Assembly: GCF_003633775.1 (NCBI RefSeq)
Contig: NZ_RBIN01000007.1
Location: 186,001 to 250,000 of the forward strand
Direction of reading: 5' to 3'
Length of the DNA: 64,000 bases
From: Kushneria sinocarnis
Lineage (GTDB): Bacteria; Pseudomonadota; Gammaproteobacteria; Pseudomonadales; Halomonadaceae
Shown piece by piece: positions 28,864 through 38,301 of the stretch (positions are counted from its first letter, which is position 1; the number at the start of each line of letters is the position of its first letter). The notes under the pieces are model-generated. The model was not told where the DNA came from and ran no database searches. It worked only from the letters and a program-made list of their open reading frames with translations. A program made the position numbers and the translations under genes.

Positions 28864-29295
28864 ATGAGCAGGAAAACCTTGGCAATTGCCGGTACTACCT
28901 TTCTCATGGCGCTGGGCCTTGCAGGCTGCGGCGGCGGAGATGAGCAGGGCGGCGAGCAGCAGTCCGGCTCCGGTAGTGAGCAGAGCCAGTCCCAGCAGCA
29001 GAACTCCCAGGGCACAGGCAGCGGACAGGGCAGCGAGTCCGGTTCGATGCAGGGCGGCAGCTCCTCCGATTCGATGGAAGGCAGCGATTCCGCATCGAAT
29101 CAGCCCGAATCAATGGGCTCGGGTGGCACCAACGGACAGATGTCCGATGACACCAGCTCCAGCATGAATGGCATGAACGAGGACAGCATGAACTCCGAAG
29201 GCTCCACCGGAGGCGGCACAACCTCTTCGGGTGACATGGAGCAGGGCAGTGACGACGATCAGCAGCAGAATACCGGTTCGACCGGTAGCCAGTAA
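28864..29295 (+). CDS. Low-complexity Ser/Gly/Gln/Asp-rich lipoprotein
   Basis: A 143-residue protein with a lipoprotein signal (A-L-G-L-A-G-C, lipidated Cys22) followed by about 120 residues made almost only of Ser, Gly, Gln, Asp, Glu, Asn, Met and Thr, with no hydrophobic core. It should be an intrinsically disordered, acidic tether on the outer membrane. I do not recognise a family; such sequences diverge fast. A GGGAGA site lies before the ATG at 28864; upstream in-frame starts would spoil the signal peptide. A hairpin follows the gene. An acidic composition suits a halophile, but the role is unknown. Confidence 0.7.
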   Translation: MSRKTLAIAGTTFLMALGLAGCGGGDEQGGEQQSGSGSEQSQSQQQNSQGTGSGQGSESGSMQGGSSSDSMEGSDSASNQPESMGSGGTNGQMSDDTSSSMNGMNEDSMNSEGSTGGGTTSSGDMEQGSDDDQQQNTGSTGSQ

Positions 29296-29320
29296 TTCGT
29301 GACGTGTCCCGGTAATGCTC

Positions 29321-29352
29321 GGGGCCGGCTGCCACAACGGCAGTCGGCCCCT
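29321..29352 (+). terminator. Hairpin after the low-complexity lipoprotein gene
   Basis: Stem GGGGCCGGCTGCC / GGCAGTCGGCCCC with one mismatch and a short ACAAC loop. It is followed by only TT, so a weak intrinsic or hairpin-stabilised 3' end. Confidence 0.55.
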
Positions 29353-29398
29353 TGTCATTCGGGCACTTCACGATGGCGGCTATCGAATTTCAGGTATT

Positions 29399-29426
29399 AA
29401 AAAAGCCCGCCACGAGGGCAGGCTTT
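29399..29426 (-). terminator. Intrinsic terminator of the cold-shock gene
   Basis: On the minus strand GCCTGCC and GGCGGGC form a stem (one mismatch) around CTCGT, followed by TTTTTT. It lies 25 bp past the csp stop codon. Confidence 0.85.
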
Positions 29427-29450
29427 CCGGCCATCACGACTGACGATCGT

Positions 29451-29657
29451 TCAGTCGATAACCTTGATGTTGGCAGCCTGAAGGCCTTTCTTGCCCTGGG
29501 TCACCTCGAAGGAGACCTTCTGGCCATCCTGCAGCGACTTGAAGCCTTCAGCCTGGATTTCGGAAAAGTGTGCGAAGAGATCGTCGCCACCATCATCCGG
29601 GGAAATGAAGCCGTATCCCTTGGTGTCGTTGAACCACTTGACGGTACCGGTTGCCAT
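29451..29657 (-). CDS. Cold-shock protein (CspA family)
   Basis: A 68-residue single OB-fold nucleic-acid chaperone. RNP-1 (K-G-Y-G-F-I) and RNP-2 (D-L-F-A-H-F) are both visible, starting [10 protein letters not shown]. It binds single-stranded RNA/DNA and melts RNA structure. The start was set at the conserved ATG; the frame stays open upstream without sense. It is a single gene with its own terminator and a leader of up to 190 nt before the next gene, long enough for the structured 5' UTR known from cspA, though I could not identify a cold-shock box. Confidence 0.95.
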   Translation of the reverse strand: MATGTVKWFNDTKGYGFISPDDGGDDLFAHFSEIQAEGFKSLQDGQKVSFEVTQGKKGLQAANIKVID

Positions 29658-29889
29658 TGTCGATTTCCTTGCTGTCTTGACGATAAAGCCGAGCCGTAGC
29701 CCGAAAAAATGCGTTGGGCTTTCAGGGGACTGACGCTCGGAAATCGAAGAGTCGACCGTAGCTGCCGATATCCTACCTGCAAACCTACGCGAAGCAGCAT
29801 GCGCCAGCGCCCGGGGAGCGTCAAGCGAATTTTCGCATCCCCTGCACACCGGCTAATATGCCTACAAGAACACACTAGAGGCAAAGTCC

Positions 29890-30729
29890 ATGCAGGTCCA
29901 GAACGTCGATTACGAAAGCGCTGAAGCTGCACAACAATTCACCCGCTCGCTGCGGGAGACGGGCTTCGGAGTAATTCGCAACCACCCCGTCTCGCAGGCA
30001 CTGGTTGAGCGTATCTACCGGGATTGGCAGCAGTTTTTCGAAAGCGACGAGTGCCTTGAATGGCGCTTCGATCCGGTCACCCAGGATGGCTACTTTCCCC
30101 CCGATGTTTCGGAAAAGGCCAAGGGGCAGCAGCTACGCGATCTGAAGGCGTACTATCACGTCTTCCCGTGGGGCAAGGTGCCGCCCGAGCTGCGTCCCGA
30201 CATAGAAACCTATTACCAGCAGGTCGAGCAGCTGGCAGCGCAGCTGCTCGGCTGGATCGAGGCCTGTACCCCCGATTCGGTATCCGGCACCTTCAGTGAG
30301 TCGCTGTCCTCCATGATCCGGGAGAGCCAGCAGACCCTGCTGCGAATCCTCTACTATCCCGCTCTCAGCGGCAGTGAAGAGGCCGGTGCGGTGCGTGCGG
30401 CCGCCCACGAGGATATCAATCTGATCACGGTGCTGCCGGCTTCCAATCAGGCCGGGCTGGAGGTGCAGGATCGTTCCGGGGAGTGGCTCGAAGTGCCCTG
30501 CGATCCCGGCCAGCTGGTCATCAACGTGGGTGACATGCTGCAGGAGGCTTCGGGAGGTTATTACCCTCCCACGACACATCGGGTGGTCAATCCGACGGGC
30601 GAGGCACGCCGTCAGCCGCGACTGTCGCTGCCCCTGTTTTTGCATCCCCGCTCGGAAGTAACCCTTTCCTCGCGCTACACGGCAGGGCAATATCTCGAGG
30701 AAAGGTTACGGGAGCTGGGAGTGCTGTGA
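29890..30729 (+). CDS. 2-Oxoglutarate/Fe(II)-dependent oxygenase (isopenicillin-N-synthase-like)
   Basis: A 279-residue double-stranded beta-helix oxygenase. The iron triad appears as H-E-D (HxD in A-H-E-D-I-N) near residue 175 and the distal His in T-H-R-V-V-N near 233. The 2OG-binding R-x-S is in R-L-S-L-P near 244. The N-terminal DIOX_N region shows G-F-G-V-I-R-N-H. Proteins of this group in gammaproteobacteria have no fixed substrate. Its stop overlaps the GTG start of the next gene (GTGA), so it is coupled to a GNAT acetyltransferase. Confidence 0.85.
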   Translation: MQVQNVDYESAEAAQQFTRSLRETGFGVIRNHPVSQALVERIYRDWQQFFESDECLEWRFDPVTQDGYFPPDVSEKAKGQQLRDLKAYYHVFPWGKVPPELRPDIETYYQQVEQLAAQLLGWIEACTPDSVSGTFSESLSSMIRESQQTLLRILYYPALSGSEEAGAVRAAAHEDINLITVLPASNQAGLEVQDRSGEWLEVPCDPGQLVINVGDMLQEASGGYYPPTTHRVVNPTGEARRQPRLSLPLFLHPRSEVTLSSRYTAGQYLEERLRELGVL

Positions 30730-31214
30730 GCGAACTGCCGCAATTGTCATTCTGGCCGGATTACTGGCGTCCGGCCGCTTCCGAGGCCGACGCACGCTTT
30801 GCCCAGCGTCTGGTTGAAAGCACCATGGCGCCCTACTGGCGGGCGCGACACATGGTCTTCAGCAAACAGCTGTTCCGCCAGCAGTGGCGCCGGATCGAAA
30901 AGGCCATTCTGGTTCAGCAGGGCGAGGCCGTGGGTCTGATCGCCTGGGAGGCGCATGATGACATCCATCATCTGCGTGAACTGCATCTTGTCGAGCACTG
31001 GCGCGGGCACGGGCTCGGTCGTCGTACCCTGGATGACTGGATCGCCCGCCAGCGCTCGCTGGGGGCCCGGAGCTTCCGGCTCAAGGTCTTCGCCGACAAT
31101 CCTGCCAGGCATCTCTATGAACGGGTCGGTTTTCGGCCCGCCTACCAGTCCAGCGACATTTCCGGATTGATGGGCATGTTCCTCTCGGTGGATTCGCTTT
31201 CCGGGGTGAATTGA
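30726..31214 (+). CDS. GNAT family N-acetyltransferase
   Basis: A 162-residue acetyltransferase fold. Motif A, which binds acetyl-CoA, is seen as H-W-R-G-H-G-L-G-R-R-T-L near residue 96. The following N-P-A-R-H-L-Y-E-R-V-G-F block is near 123. The substrate is unknown. It starts with GTG overlapping the stop of the upstream oxygenase gene by two bases; this coupling suggests a shared pathway, for example modification of a small molecule or protein. Confidence 0.85.
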   Translation: MSELPQLSFWPDYWRPAASEADARFAQRLVESTMAPYWRARHMVFSKQLFRQQWRRIEKAILVQQGEAVGLIAWEAHDDIHHLRELHLVEHWRGHGLGRRTLDDWIARQRSLGARSFRLKVFADNPARHLYERVGFRPAYQSSDISGLMGMFLSVDSLSGVN

Positions 31215-31307
31215 ACCCGCGGGCCATCGTCCCCATTCATCGGCTCTGAACCAGCACAGGGGCTACCCTGTGTCGATAATGACGACACGCATGCATGAGC
31301 AGGGGCC

Positions 31308-31733
31308 GTGAACGTGAATACGACTGCAACCAATGGCGCGGATACCCACAGCAAGCTGCTGGGCTATCTGCTCTGGCTATTCGGTTTTCTGGGAGCGCAC
31401 CGCTTCTATTACGGCAAGCCGGTCACCGGCACGATCTGGTTCTTTACCCTGGGACTGTTCTTCATCGGCTGGCTGATCGATCTGTTGCTGATTCCGGCGA
31501 TGGATCGCGAGGCGGACATGCGCTTCGTGGCCGGGCGCAGCAGCTACACCATCAGCTGGATCCTGCTGACCTTTCTGGGCGCGCTCGGGATACACCGCAT
31601 GTACATGGGCAAATGGCTCACGGGCATTGTCTATCTGCTGACCGGTGGGCTGTTCATGATCGGTGTGCTCTACGATTTCTGGACGCTCAACGATCAGCTG
31701 TCCATGCAGCATCTGCGTGAGCAGCGCCAGTAG
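31308..31733 (+). CDS. Tandem TM2-domain membrane protein
   Basis: A 141-residue membrane protein with two TM2 units: G-x-x-G-A-H-R-F-Y-Y-G-K near residue 27 and G-A-L-G-I-H-R-M-Y-M-G-K near 92, each followed by a hydrophobic pair and a D-L/D-F turn. TM2 proteins are found from bacteria to animals; bacterial roles are unknown. The start is GTG with an AGGGG site upstream. It is followed 57 bp later by the cation exporter gene. Confidence 0.85.
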   Translation: MNVNTTATNGADTHSKLLGYLLWLFGFLGAHRFYYGKPVTGTIWFFTLGLFFIGWLIDLLLIPAMDREADMRFVAGRSSYTISWILLTFLGALGIHRMYMGKWLTGIVYLLTGGLFMIGVLYDFWTLNDQLSMQHLREQRQ

Positions 31734-31790
31734 CGGCAACACTCCCCGCGCCAGGGAACGGTTTTTTCAACAAGCGACAGGACGTCTGGG

Positions 31791-32765
31791 ATGGCATCGG
31801 AATCAAAGGCGGTGGTTTATGCCGCCATGGGGGGCAATCTGCTGATTGCCCTGACAAAGTTCGTCGCGGCAGCGATTACCGGTAGTGCCGCCATGCTTTC
31901 CGAAGGGATTCATTCGGTGGTCGATACCGGCAATCAGGTGCTGCTGCTGCTGGGCATGCACCGGGCCAAAAAGCCGCCGAGCCCACAGTTTCCCTTCGGC
32001 CACGGCAAGGAAGTCTATTTCTGGAGTTTCGTGGTGGCCATCCTGATCTTCGCGATCGGATCCGGGGTCTCGCTGTACGAGGGCGTGCTTCACGTGATGG
32101 CGCCGGAGCCGATCAGCTCGCCCATGGTCAACTACATCGTGCTCGGCCTGGGCATCCTGTTCGAGGGCGCTTCCTGGCTCTTTGCCCTGAACAGTGTCCG
32201 CAAGACCAAGGGCAAGTGGAGCTATGTCGAGACGGTACGACGGGGCAAGGACCCTTCCCGCTTCGTGGTGCTGTTCGAGGACTCCGCTGCCCTGCTGGGG
32301 CTGTTCATCGCCATGCTCGGCGTCTTTCTCTCGCAGTGGACCGGCATTCATCTGTTTGACGGCATAGCCTCGCTGCTGATCGGCCTGATCCTGGGGGGTA
32401 CGGCGGTCTGGCTGGCGATCGAGACCAAGGGGCTGTTGATCGGCGAGAGCGCCAACCAGCACGTGGTCGAGGACATTCGTCGTGCTGCCGGCGAGAGCAA
32501 CGTGGTGGAAACGGTCAACGAAGTATTGACCATGCACATGGGGCCGAATTTCATCCTCGTCAATCTGAGCGTGCGCTTTCGACGCGACCTGACCGCGGAG
32601 TCACTGGAAAAGGCGATCGTGCAGGTGGATCGGGCCATCAAGGAAGCCCACCCCGACGTCAAGCGGGTGTTCATCGAGGCCGAAGAGCGGGCCGGTGTCG
32701 ATCAGCGCGAGCAGCCGGTGGATGAAGCGGCCGCCTGGGATGGCTCGGCCACCCCATCAGCCTGA
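31791..32765 (+). CDS. Cation diffusion facilitator family transporter
   Basis: A 324-residue inner-membrane metal/proton antiporter of the CDF family. There are five to six membrane segments, the metal-site block S-E-G-I-H-S-V-V-D near residue 37 in helix II, an F-E-D-S-A segment near 163 in helix V, and a C-terminal cytosolic ferredoxin-like domain (about 215-300). Helix II starts S-E-G-I-H-S and not D-S-x-H-S, as in the iron/manganese-leaning or uncharacterised CDF branch. The exported metal cannot be told from sequence alone. Confidence 0.87.
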   Translation: MASESKAVVYAAMGGNLLIALTKFVAAAITGSAAMLSEGIHSVVDTGNQVLLLLGMHRAKKPPSPQFPFGHGKEVYFWSFVVAILIFAIGSGVSLYEGVLHVMAPEPISSPMVNYIVLGLGILFEGASWLFALNSVRKTKGKWSYVETVRRGKDPSRFVVLFEDSAALLGLFIAMLGVFLSQWTGIHLFDGIASLLIGLILGGTAVWLAIETKGLLIGESANQHVVEDIRRAAGESNVVETVNEVLTMHMGPNFILVNLSVRFRRDLTAESLEKAIVQVDRAIKEAHPDVKRVFIEAEERAGVDQREQPVDEAAAWDGSATPSA

Positions 32766-32810
32766 CCGTAGCCGGCGCCTAATTACCCCGAATCGAATGG
32801 AGCCGTATCA

Positions 32811-33380
32811 TTGAGTGAAACGGAAAAACTGACCGAGCTGCTGGAATCGCTGGATCGCAACCACAGTGGCAATACCGTCAGCATCAGCGATATCCTGGAA
32901 AACTTTGCTTCCCGCGGCTTTGCACCGCTGCTGGTGGTGCCGGCCATGCTGGCGATGATCTGTCCGCTGCCGGGGGTGCCGACCGCGTGCGGACTGTTCG
33001 TGGCGCTGGTGGCCATCCAGCAGGTGTTCGGCAGGACGTCCCCCTGGCTGCCACGACGGCTGCGTGAGGTCTCGATCGATCAGCAGCGCTTTCATCGTGC
33101 GGTTGAAAAGGCCCGGCCGTTTACCACCCGGCTGGATCGGTTGCTCAAGCCGCGACTCTCCTTCATTGATCAGCCCCTGGTCGAGCGCGTTATTGCCATT
33201 CTGGTGGTGCTGCTGGGTGTATCGATGGCGCCGCTGGAGCTGGTGCCCTTTGCCGCCGCACTGCCCAGTGCCACGCTGTTGCTGATTGCGCTGGGCATGG
33301 TGGCCCGTGACGGGCTGGTCATGAGCATTGCACTGGGCATTGCGCTGGTGGGGCTTGTCTGGATCGTGCTGGTTATCTGA
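32811..33380 (+). CDS. ExoD-family membrane protein
   Basis: A 189-residue protein of the ExoD (exopolysaccharide synthesis) family: a soluble N-terminal S-I-S-D-I-L segment, then the P-L-P-G-V-P-T motif near residue 51, and four hydrophobic segments. ExoD was named from a Sinorhizobium mutant affected in exopolysaccharide and alkaline stress; its mechanism is unknown. It starts with TTG after a GGAG site. It converges on slt with about 195 bp between, holding imperfect GC hairpins at 33504-33540. Confidence 0.82.
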   Translation: MSETEKLTELLESLDRNHSGNTVSISDILENFASRGFAPLLVVPAMLAMICPLPGVPTACGLFVALVAIQQVFGRTSPWLPRRLREVSIDQQRFHRAVEKARPFTTRLDRLLKPRLSFIDQPLVERVIAILVVLLGVSMAPLELVPFAAALPSATLLLIALGMVARDGLVMSIALGIALVGLVWIVLVI

Positions 33381-33552
33381 ACGCACTGCGCTCAGAGCGC
33401 CACCACGCTCGAAGCGTCGCCGGGCAGGGGCCACAGCCGGCGATACCCGCGGTGAGCCCGAGCGGCAGGGCAGGGGCTGCTCTAGCCCCGTTCTGTATCC
33501 CCTGGCCGCCACTACGGTGGCCGCGGGTGGCAGCCACCGCTCAGGGCGTCCT

Positions 33553-33588
33553 GGAGATTCAGGGGGCTATGGAGGTTCAGGGGGTCAT
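33553..33588. repeat. 18-bp tandem duplication across the slt stop codon
   Basis: Two neighbouring 18-bp units (33553-33570 and 33571-33588), each reading GGAG-x-TTCAGGGGG-x4, differ at three to four positions. The right unit contains the slt stop codon, so the end of the gene and its stop were duplicated. Confidence 0.75.
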
Positions 33589-35511
33589 GGAGAGGTCATA
33601 GCGGGCATCGCGCTCATCCGCATTCAGCATCGAGATGCCGCGGGTCGTGCCCCTGTCCTCGGCGGCGAAGATGACCCGATAACTCAGCACGGCCTTCACA
33701 TAGGCGCGGGTTTCCGCATAGGTAATGCTCTCCACGAACAGGTCAAGCGGCTGGGGTCCTTTCGCCAGCCAGCGATCGGCGTTGCCGGGGCCGGCGTTGT
33801 AGGCCGCGATGGCCGCCACCCGGTTGCCCTGATAGCGCTGGATCAGTTCCTTCAGATAGGCGCTGCCGAGGCGGATGTTGTGGTCGGCCTGTTCCAGGGC
33901 CTCCACACCGCTGTAGTCGATGCCCAGTCCGCGGCTGACATGCTGCGCAGTGCCGGGCATCAGCTGCATCAGGCCGCGTGCCCCCACCGGTGACTGGGCC
34001 TGGGGGTTGAAGGAACTTTCGCGCCGGGCGATGCCCATCAGCAGCCAGGGATCGAGGTTGCGCTCGTTGCCCCAGTGCCGGAACTGTTGCTCGAAGGCCG
34101 GCGGGAACCTCCAGCTCAGGGCATCCCACTGATCACCATGCACGGCTGCATAAATGGCCAGGTCATACCACTGCTGCTCCAGGGCATACTGCGCCAGGGT
34201 CGGGATCTGGGCCTGTGCGGCGTGGCGGATCAGATGGTACCACTCGGCCCGGGCCAGTCCGGGTTCATCAAGACGATAGAGGGCGCGGATGCGGCGTATC
34301 GGCCCCAGTCGGGCGGCATCCTGCAGATCGGCGTCGGCGATGGTCAGCTGACTGGCATGCAGCTCATAGGGCTGTGAAAGCCGGTCGGCGGCCAGGAAGC
34401 CGAAGAAGCTGCGCTGCGACGAGGCCACCTGCCAGGCCTGGCGGGCCGAATCGTCATGCCCGAGCTGTGCCCGGGCCCGGCCCAGCCAGTACTGCCACTG
34501 GGCATCCCGACGCTCCTCCGGGGCCATGCGCTCGATCCAGGCCATGGCGCTGTCCCAGTGGCGATCGGTCAGGGCGTTGCGGGTACGCAGTTCCAGCAGA
34601 TCCTGGTCGCCCAGCCGACGGATGGTGCTGTCGGTCCAGGTGGCATTGGCATCAACGTGGTGCACCATCGAGTAAAAGGCCAGATCGTGCTCGATTTCGT
34701 GGCGCTGTTCGCTGTTCAGTGGTGTCTGAGCGTCGAGCCGCTGCCAGAGTTCGAGGGCCCCGGCGGGATCGTTGCGGGTCAGCCGATGAAAGGTGGCCGT
34801 GTAGAGCATGCTGGCAGCGCCGTCGCGGTTGCGAAGCTGCCCGGAGACCGACGCCAGGGCTTCGGGGTTCCGGCGTACCTGCTCGAAGGCCGCCTGCACC
34901 GACTGCCAGCTTTCCGGCAGCATCCGGCCGAGATAGTCGACCAGTGAACCGTTGCCGGCCCGCCACGCCAGCAGCATCCGGGCCCAGACATCATCGGCAT
35001 CGATCCCGCCGCTGGCACGCAGCCTGTCAAACAGCGGGTTGCAGGTATCCGGCTGGGAGTGACCGGTACGCCATAGCCGGCGTCCGCCCATGGCCGCACG
35101 CTCGGCGTCACGATCCAGCAGGGCACGATAGAACCAGCACTGCCGTTCGGTGCTGTCCGGCGGACCGTCGCTGACGGCCAGCAGGGCATCGAAACGGCCG
35201 GCCTTGCCATAGGCCGACTGGGCGACACCGCGCATCCAGTCGGACAGCGGGGAGTCGGTAAAGCGATGCAGGTATTCATTGACGGTGGCCGGGTCGACCG
35301 CCGGCAGGCGTGATTTCAGTTCGTGATATTCGACATAGCCTTCCAGCACGTGATCGGCTATGGCGGCGTGGTCGATGCGGCTCCACTGGTGCTGGCGTGC
35401 AGCGTCCAGCGCCTCGCGCAGCGCGGTATCATCGGCTCGGCCGGGCAGGGCGGTCAGCAGCGCCGCGATCCCCATCAGCCAGCCGATGCACAGGGTTGTT
35501 TTCAGCCTCAC
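33577..35511 (-). CDS. slt: Soluble lytic murein transglycosylase
   Basis: A 644-residue periplasmic enzyme that cleaves the MurNAc-GlcNAc bond of peptidoglycan to give 1,6-anhydro ends. It has a signal peptide (cut near A-L-P-G-R-A, about residue 27), a long superhelical U/L-domain and a C-terminal goose-lysozyme-like catalytic domain with E-S-S-F-N-P (catalytic Glu), G-A-R-G-L-M-Q-L-M-P and A-Y-N-A-G-P. The size matches E. coli Slt70 (645). I used the GTG at 35511, which has AGGAGA eight bases upstream and gives a normal signal peptide. Confidence 0.94.
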   Translation of the reverse strand: MRLKTTLCIGWLMGIAALLTALPGRADDTALREALDAARQHQWSRIDHAAIADHVLEGYVEYHELKSRLPAVDPATVNEYLHRFTDSPLSDWMRGVAQSAYGKAGRFDALLAVSDGPPDSTERQCWFYRALLDRDAERAAMGGRRLWRTGHSQPDTCNPLFDRLRASGGIDADDVWARMLLAWRAGNGSLVDYLGRMLPESWQSVQAAFEQVRRNPEALASVSGQLRNRDGAASMLYTATFHRLTRNDPAGALELWQRLDAQTPLNSEQRHEIEHDLAFYSMVHHVDANATWTDSTIRRLGDQDLLELRTRNALTDRHWDSAMAWIERMAPEERRDAQWQYWLGRARAQLGHDDSARQAWQVASSQRSFFGFLAADRLSQPYELHASQLTIADADLQDAARLGPIRRIRALYRLDEPGLARAEWYHLIRHAAQAQIPTLAQYALEQQWYDLAIYAAVHGDQWDALSWRFPPAFEQQFRHWGNERNLDPWLLMGIARRESSFNPQAQSPVGARGLMQLMPGTAQHVSRGLGIDYSGVEALEQADHNIRLGSAYLKELIQRYQGNRVAAIAAYNAGPGNADRWLAKGPQPLDLFVESITYAETRAYVKAVLSYRVIFAAEDRGTTRGISMLNADERDARYDLSMTP

Positions 35512-35732
35512 CCGATAATCTCCTGACAGCCAACAGCATGAACGTACAGCTTGCGGCACTGCGGGGTAGTGGCAGGGCACCGGTGCGGGGTGTCTGCCGG
35601 CATGTTTCGACCGTGATCGAGCGCTGCCTATCCTGGCATGAGAAACAATCGGCTTTGTAGTGTCTAGACTTGAAGAAATGCGTCGTGATGACAGGCTGCA
35701 GCCATCATCAATCGTTACTTCGGAGGTGACCG

Positions 35733-36059
35733 ATGAAGAGACTCAACCCGATCGGGCTGGTGAGGGGGCGCGGGCGCGTCTACTGGCGGATCGTCAAGGC
35801 GCTGACCACCTTCTTCCCGATGATGCGTGACTGGCAGCGGGGCGACTATCGCCCGCTGCCGAAACGGGCGGTGGTGCTGATGGCCGTGGCACTGCTGTAC
35901 ATCGTCTCGCCGCTGGATCTGATTCCCGATTTCCTGCTCGGCTGGGGCTGGATCGATGACATCGTGATCGGTGGCTGGCTGCTGGCGAAACTGGATGAAG
36001 AGCTGGATGACTATCGACGCTGGCGCCAGTCCAGGGACAGCACCGGAGTGGCGAGCTGA
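35733..36059 (+). CDS. DUF1232 (YkvA-like) membrane protein
   Basis: A 108-residue protein with the DUF1232 hallmark S-P-L-D-L-I-P-D-F near residue 58 next to a hydrophobic helix, followed by a second hydrophobic segment and a charged tail. The function of DUF1232 proteins is not known. A GGAGGT ribosome site lies before the ATG. It is about 170 bp upstream of htpG on the same strand, without a clear terminator between. Confidence 0.85.
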   Translation: MKRLNPIGLVRGRGRVYWRIVKALTTFFPMMRDWQRGDYRPLPKRAVVLMAVALLYIVSPLDLIPDFLLGWGWIDDIVIGGWLLAKLDEELDDYRRWRQSRDSTGVAS

Positions 36060-36231
36060 AACCGGGGCGACGGCAATCACCGCTCCGAGGGGTGTGGCAT
36101 GCGCCATGCCCTTGAAATTCGTGATCTCTCCCCCATAACCGGAAACACATCGCCACGGGCATACGGCCATGCGGTCGTGTGCCACGGGGCGGCCACCTTT
36201 CATCCGTGAACGCCGTGAGGGAAGATCACCC

Positions 36232-38115
36232 ATGACGACTGCTCAAGAGCAAACGCTGGGCTTTCAGACCGAAGTCAAGCAGCTTCTGCACCTGATGATC
36301 AATTCGCTCTACTCCAACCGGGAAATCTTCCTGCGCGAGCTGATCTCCAATGGTGCCGACGCCTGCGACAAGCTGCGCTATCGGGCACTCGACAACGATG
36401 CTCTCTATGAGGGCGATCCCGAGCTGCGCGTCGAGATCGAGTACGATCAGGAAGCCAAAACGGTCACCATCCGCGATAACGGCATCGGCATGAGCCGCGA
36501 GGACGTGATCTCCAATCTCGGGACCATCGCCCGCTCCGGAACTGCCGAATTCCTGCAGCAGCTCTCCGGCGAGCAGAAAAAGGATGCCAAGCTGATCGGC
36601 CAGTTCGGGGTCGGCTTCTATTCCGGTTTCATGGTGGCCGAAGAGGTCGTGGTGCGTACCCGTCTGGCGGGCACCGATCATGCTGCCGGCATCGAATGGC
36701 GTTCGCGCGGCGAGGGTGAGTTCTCCATCGCCGAGATCGAGCGTGCCGAACACGGCACCGAGATCGTGCTGCATCTGAAGGAGGATGCCCTCGAGTTTGC
36801 CGACGAGAGCCGGCTGAAGCATCTGGTCCGCAAGTACTCCGATCACATTGATGTGCCGGTGCGCATGCCGACCGTACAGCAGGGTGAGGACGAGACCGAA
36901 ACGACCGTGACCTGGGAGACGGTCAACGAGGCCCAGGCGCTCTGGACCCGGCCGAAGTCGGAGATCAGTGACGACGAGTACAAGGCCTTCTACAAGCACA
37001 TCGCGCATGACTTCAGCGATCCGCTGACCTGGAGTCACAACAAGGTCGAGGGCAAGCTGGAGTACACCAGTCTGCTTTACGTGCCCGAGCGTGCGCCCTT
37101 CGATCTCTATCAGCGTGAAGGGGCTCGCGGCCTCAAGCTCTATGTGCAGCGTGTCTTCATCCTGGACGATGCCGAGCAGTTCCTGCCGCTCTATCTGCGT
37201 TTCGTCAAGGGCGTGCTGGACTCCAACGATCTGTCGCTGAACGTGTCCCGCGAGCTGCTGCAGCAGGACCCGCAGGTCGAGAAGATGAAGAATGCGCTGA
37301 CCAAGCGCTCGCTCGACATGCTGGGCAAGCTGGCGAAGGATCCGGAAAGCTATCAGGGCTTCTGGAACCAGTTCGGTACGGTGCTCAAGGAAGGGCCGGC
37401 CGAGGATCATGCCAACAGCGAGAAGATCGCCGGGCTGCTGCGCTTCTCCACCACGCATACCGACAGCACCACCCAGGATCAGTCGCTCCAGGACTACATC
37501 GGCCGCATGCAGGAGCAGCAGCAGTCGATCTACTATATCGTGGCCGACAGCTTCAATGCTGCCTGCCACAGCCCGCATCTGGAGATCTTCCGCAAGAAGG
37601 GCATCGAGGTACTGCTGCTGTCCGATCGGATCGACGAGTGGCTGATGACCCATCTGACCGAGTTCGATGGCAAGTCTTTCGTGGACGTGGCCAAGGGCAA
37701 CCTCGATCTGGGCGAAATCGACAGCGAAGAGGAGAAGAAGGCCCAGGAAGAGACGGCGAAGGCCAAGGAGTCGCTGGTGGCTCGTCTCCAGGAAGTGCTG
37801 GGCGAGGACGTGCAGGAAGTGCGCGTGACGCACCGCCTGACCGACTCGCCGGCCTGCGTGGTGCTGCCCGAGCACGAGATGGGCTATCAGATGCGTCGTC
37901 TGATGGAAGCCGCCGGCCAGCCGCTGCCCGAGGTCAAGCCGATCCTCGAGCTCAATCCCGAGCATGCGCTGGTTTCCCGGCTGGAAGGGACCGAAGGGGA
38001 TGCCTTCAGTGATCTGGCGCACGTGCTGCTGGATCAGGCGATCATTGCCGAAGGCGGGCAGCTTGATGATCCGGCTGCCTACATCAAGCGACTCAATACC
38101 ATGCTGGCCGGCTGA
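36232..38115 (+). CDS. htpG: Chaperone protein HtpG (bacterial Hsp90)
   Basis: A 627-residue ATP-driven chaperone. The GHKL ATPase domain shows [12 protein letters not shown] near residue 36 (the usual N-A-S-D is N-G-A-D here), D-N-G-I-G-M near 84 and G-Q-F-G-V-G-F-Y near 122. The middle domain has the R-E-L-L-Q-Q catalytic loop near 340, and the dimerisation domain completes the protein. The length is close to E. coli HtpG (624). The start was set at the conserved [15 protein letters not shown]; an open frame extends 63 bp upstream. A strong terminator follows. Confidence 0.97.
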   Translation: MTTAQEQTLGFQTEVKQLLHLMINSLYSNREIFLRELISNGADACDKLRYRALDNDALYEGDPELRVEIEYDQEAKTVTIRDNGIGMSREDVISNLGTIARSGTAEFLQQLSGEQKKDAKLIGQFGVGFYSGFMVAEEVVVRTRLAGTDHAAGIEWRSRGEGEFSIAEIERAEHGTEIVLHLKEDALEFADESRLKHLVRKYSDHIDVPVRMPTVQQGEDETETTVTWETVNEAQALWTRPKSEISDDEYKAFYKHIAHDFSDPLTWSHNKVEGKLEYTSLLYVPERAPFDLYQREGARGLKLYVQRVFILDDAEQFLPLYLRFVKGVLDSNDLSLNVSRELLQQDPQVEKMKNALTKRSLDMLGKLAKDPESYQGFWNQFGTVLKEGPAEDHANSEKIAGLLRFSTTHTDSTTQDQSLQDYIGRMQEQQQSIYYIVADSFNAACHSPHLEIFRKKGIEVLLLSDRIDEWLMTHLTEFDGKSFVDVAKGNLDLGEIDSEEEKKAQEETAKAKESLVARLQEVLGEDVQEVRVTHRLTDSPACVVLPEHEMGYQMRRLMEAAGQPLPEVKPILELNPEHALVSRLEGTEGDAFSDLAHVLLDQAIIAEGGQLDDPAAYIKRLNTMLAG

Positions 38116-38137
38116 TCCCGTCGGCAGTGCTCCAATG

Positions 38138-38167
38138 GCGGCCCGCTTCTGCGGGCCGCTTTTTTTG
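38138..38167 (+). terminator. Intrinsic terminator after htpG
   Basis: Nine-bp perfect stem GCGGCCCGC / GCGGGCCGC with TTCT loop, followed by seven T residues. Confidence 0.95.
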
Positions 38168-38301
38168 TGACCGCGGATGCCACAGGGTCAGCGTCGGTCA
38201 TGAAAATTAGCCGACACTGGCCGATTTTCGCGAAAAATGAGCTGTCTTTTCTGCAGGCGGCTGGTAGCCTTGTCCGGTCCAGTTGATACGAGTCCGACCC
38301 G

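Noticed and set aside
33381-33552. GC hairpins between exoD and slt, considered as a terminator or small RNA.
   Set aside because: The stems have bulges and lack a T-run; I see no promoter for a separate RNA.
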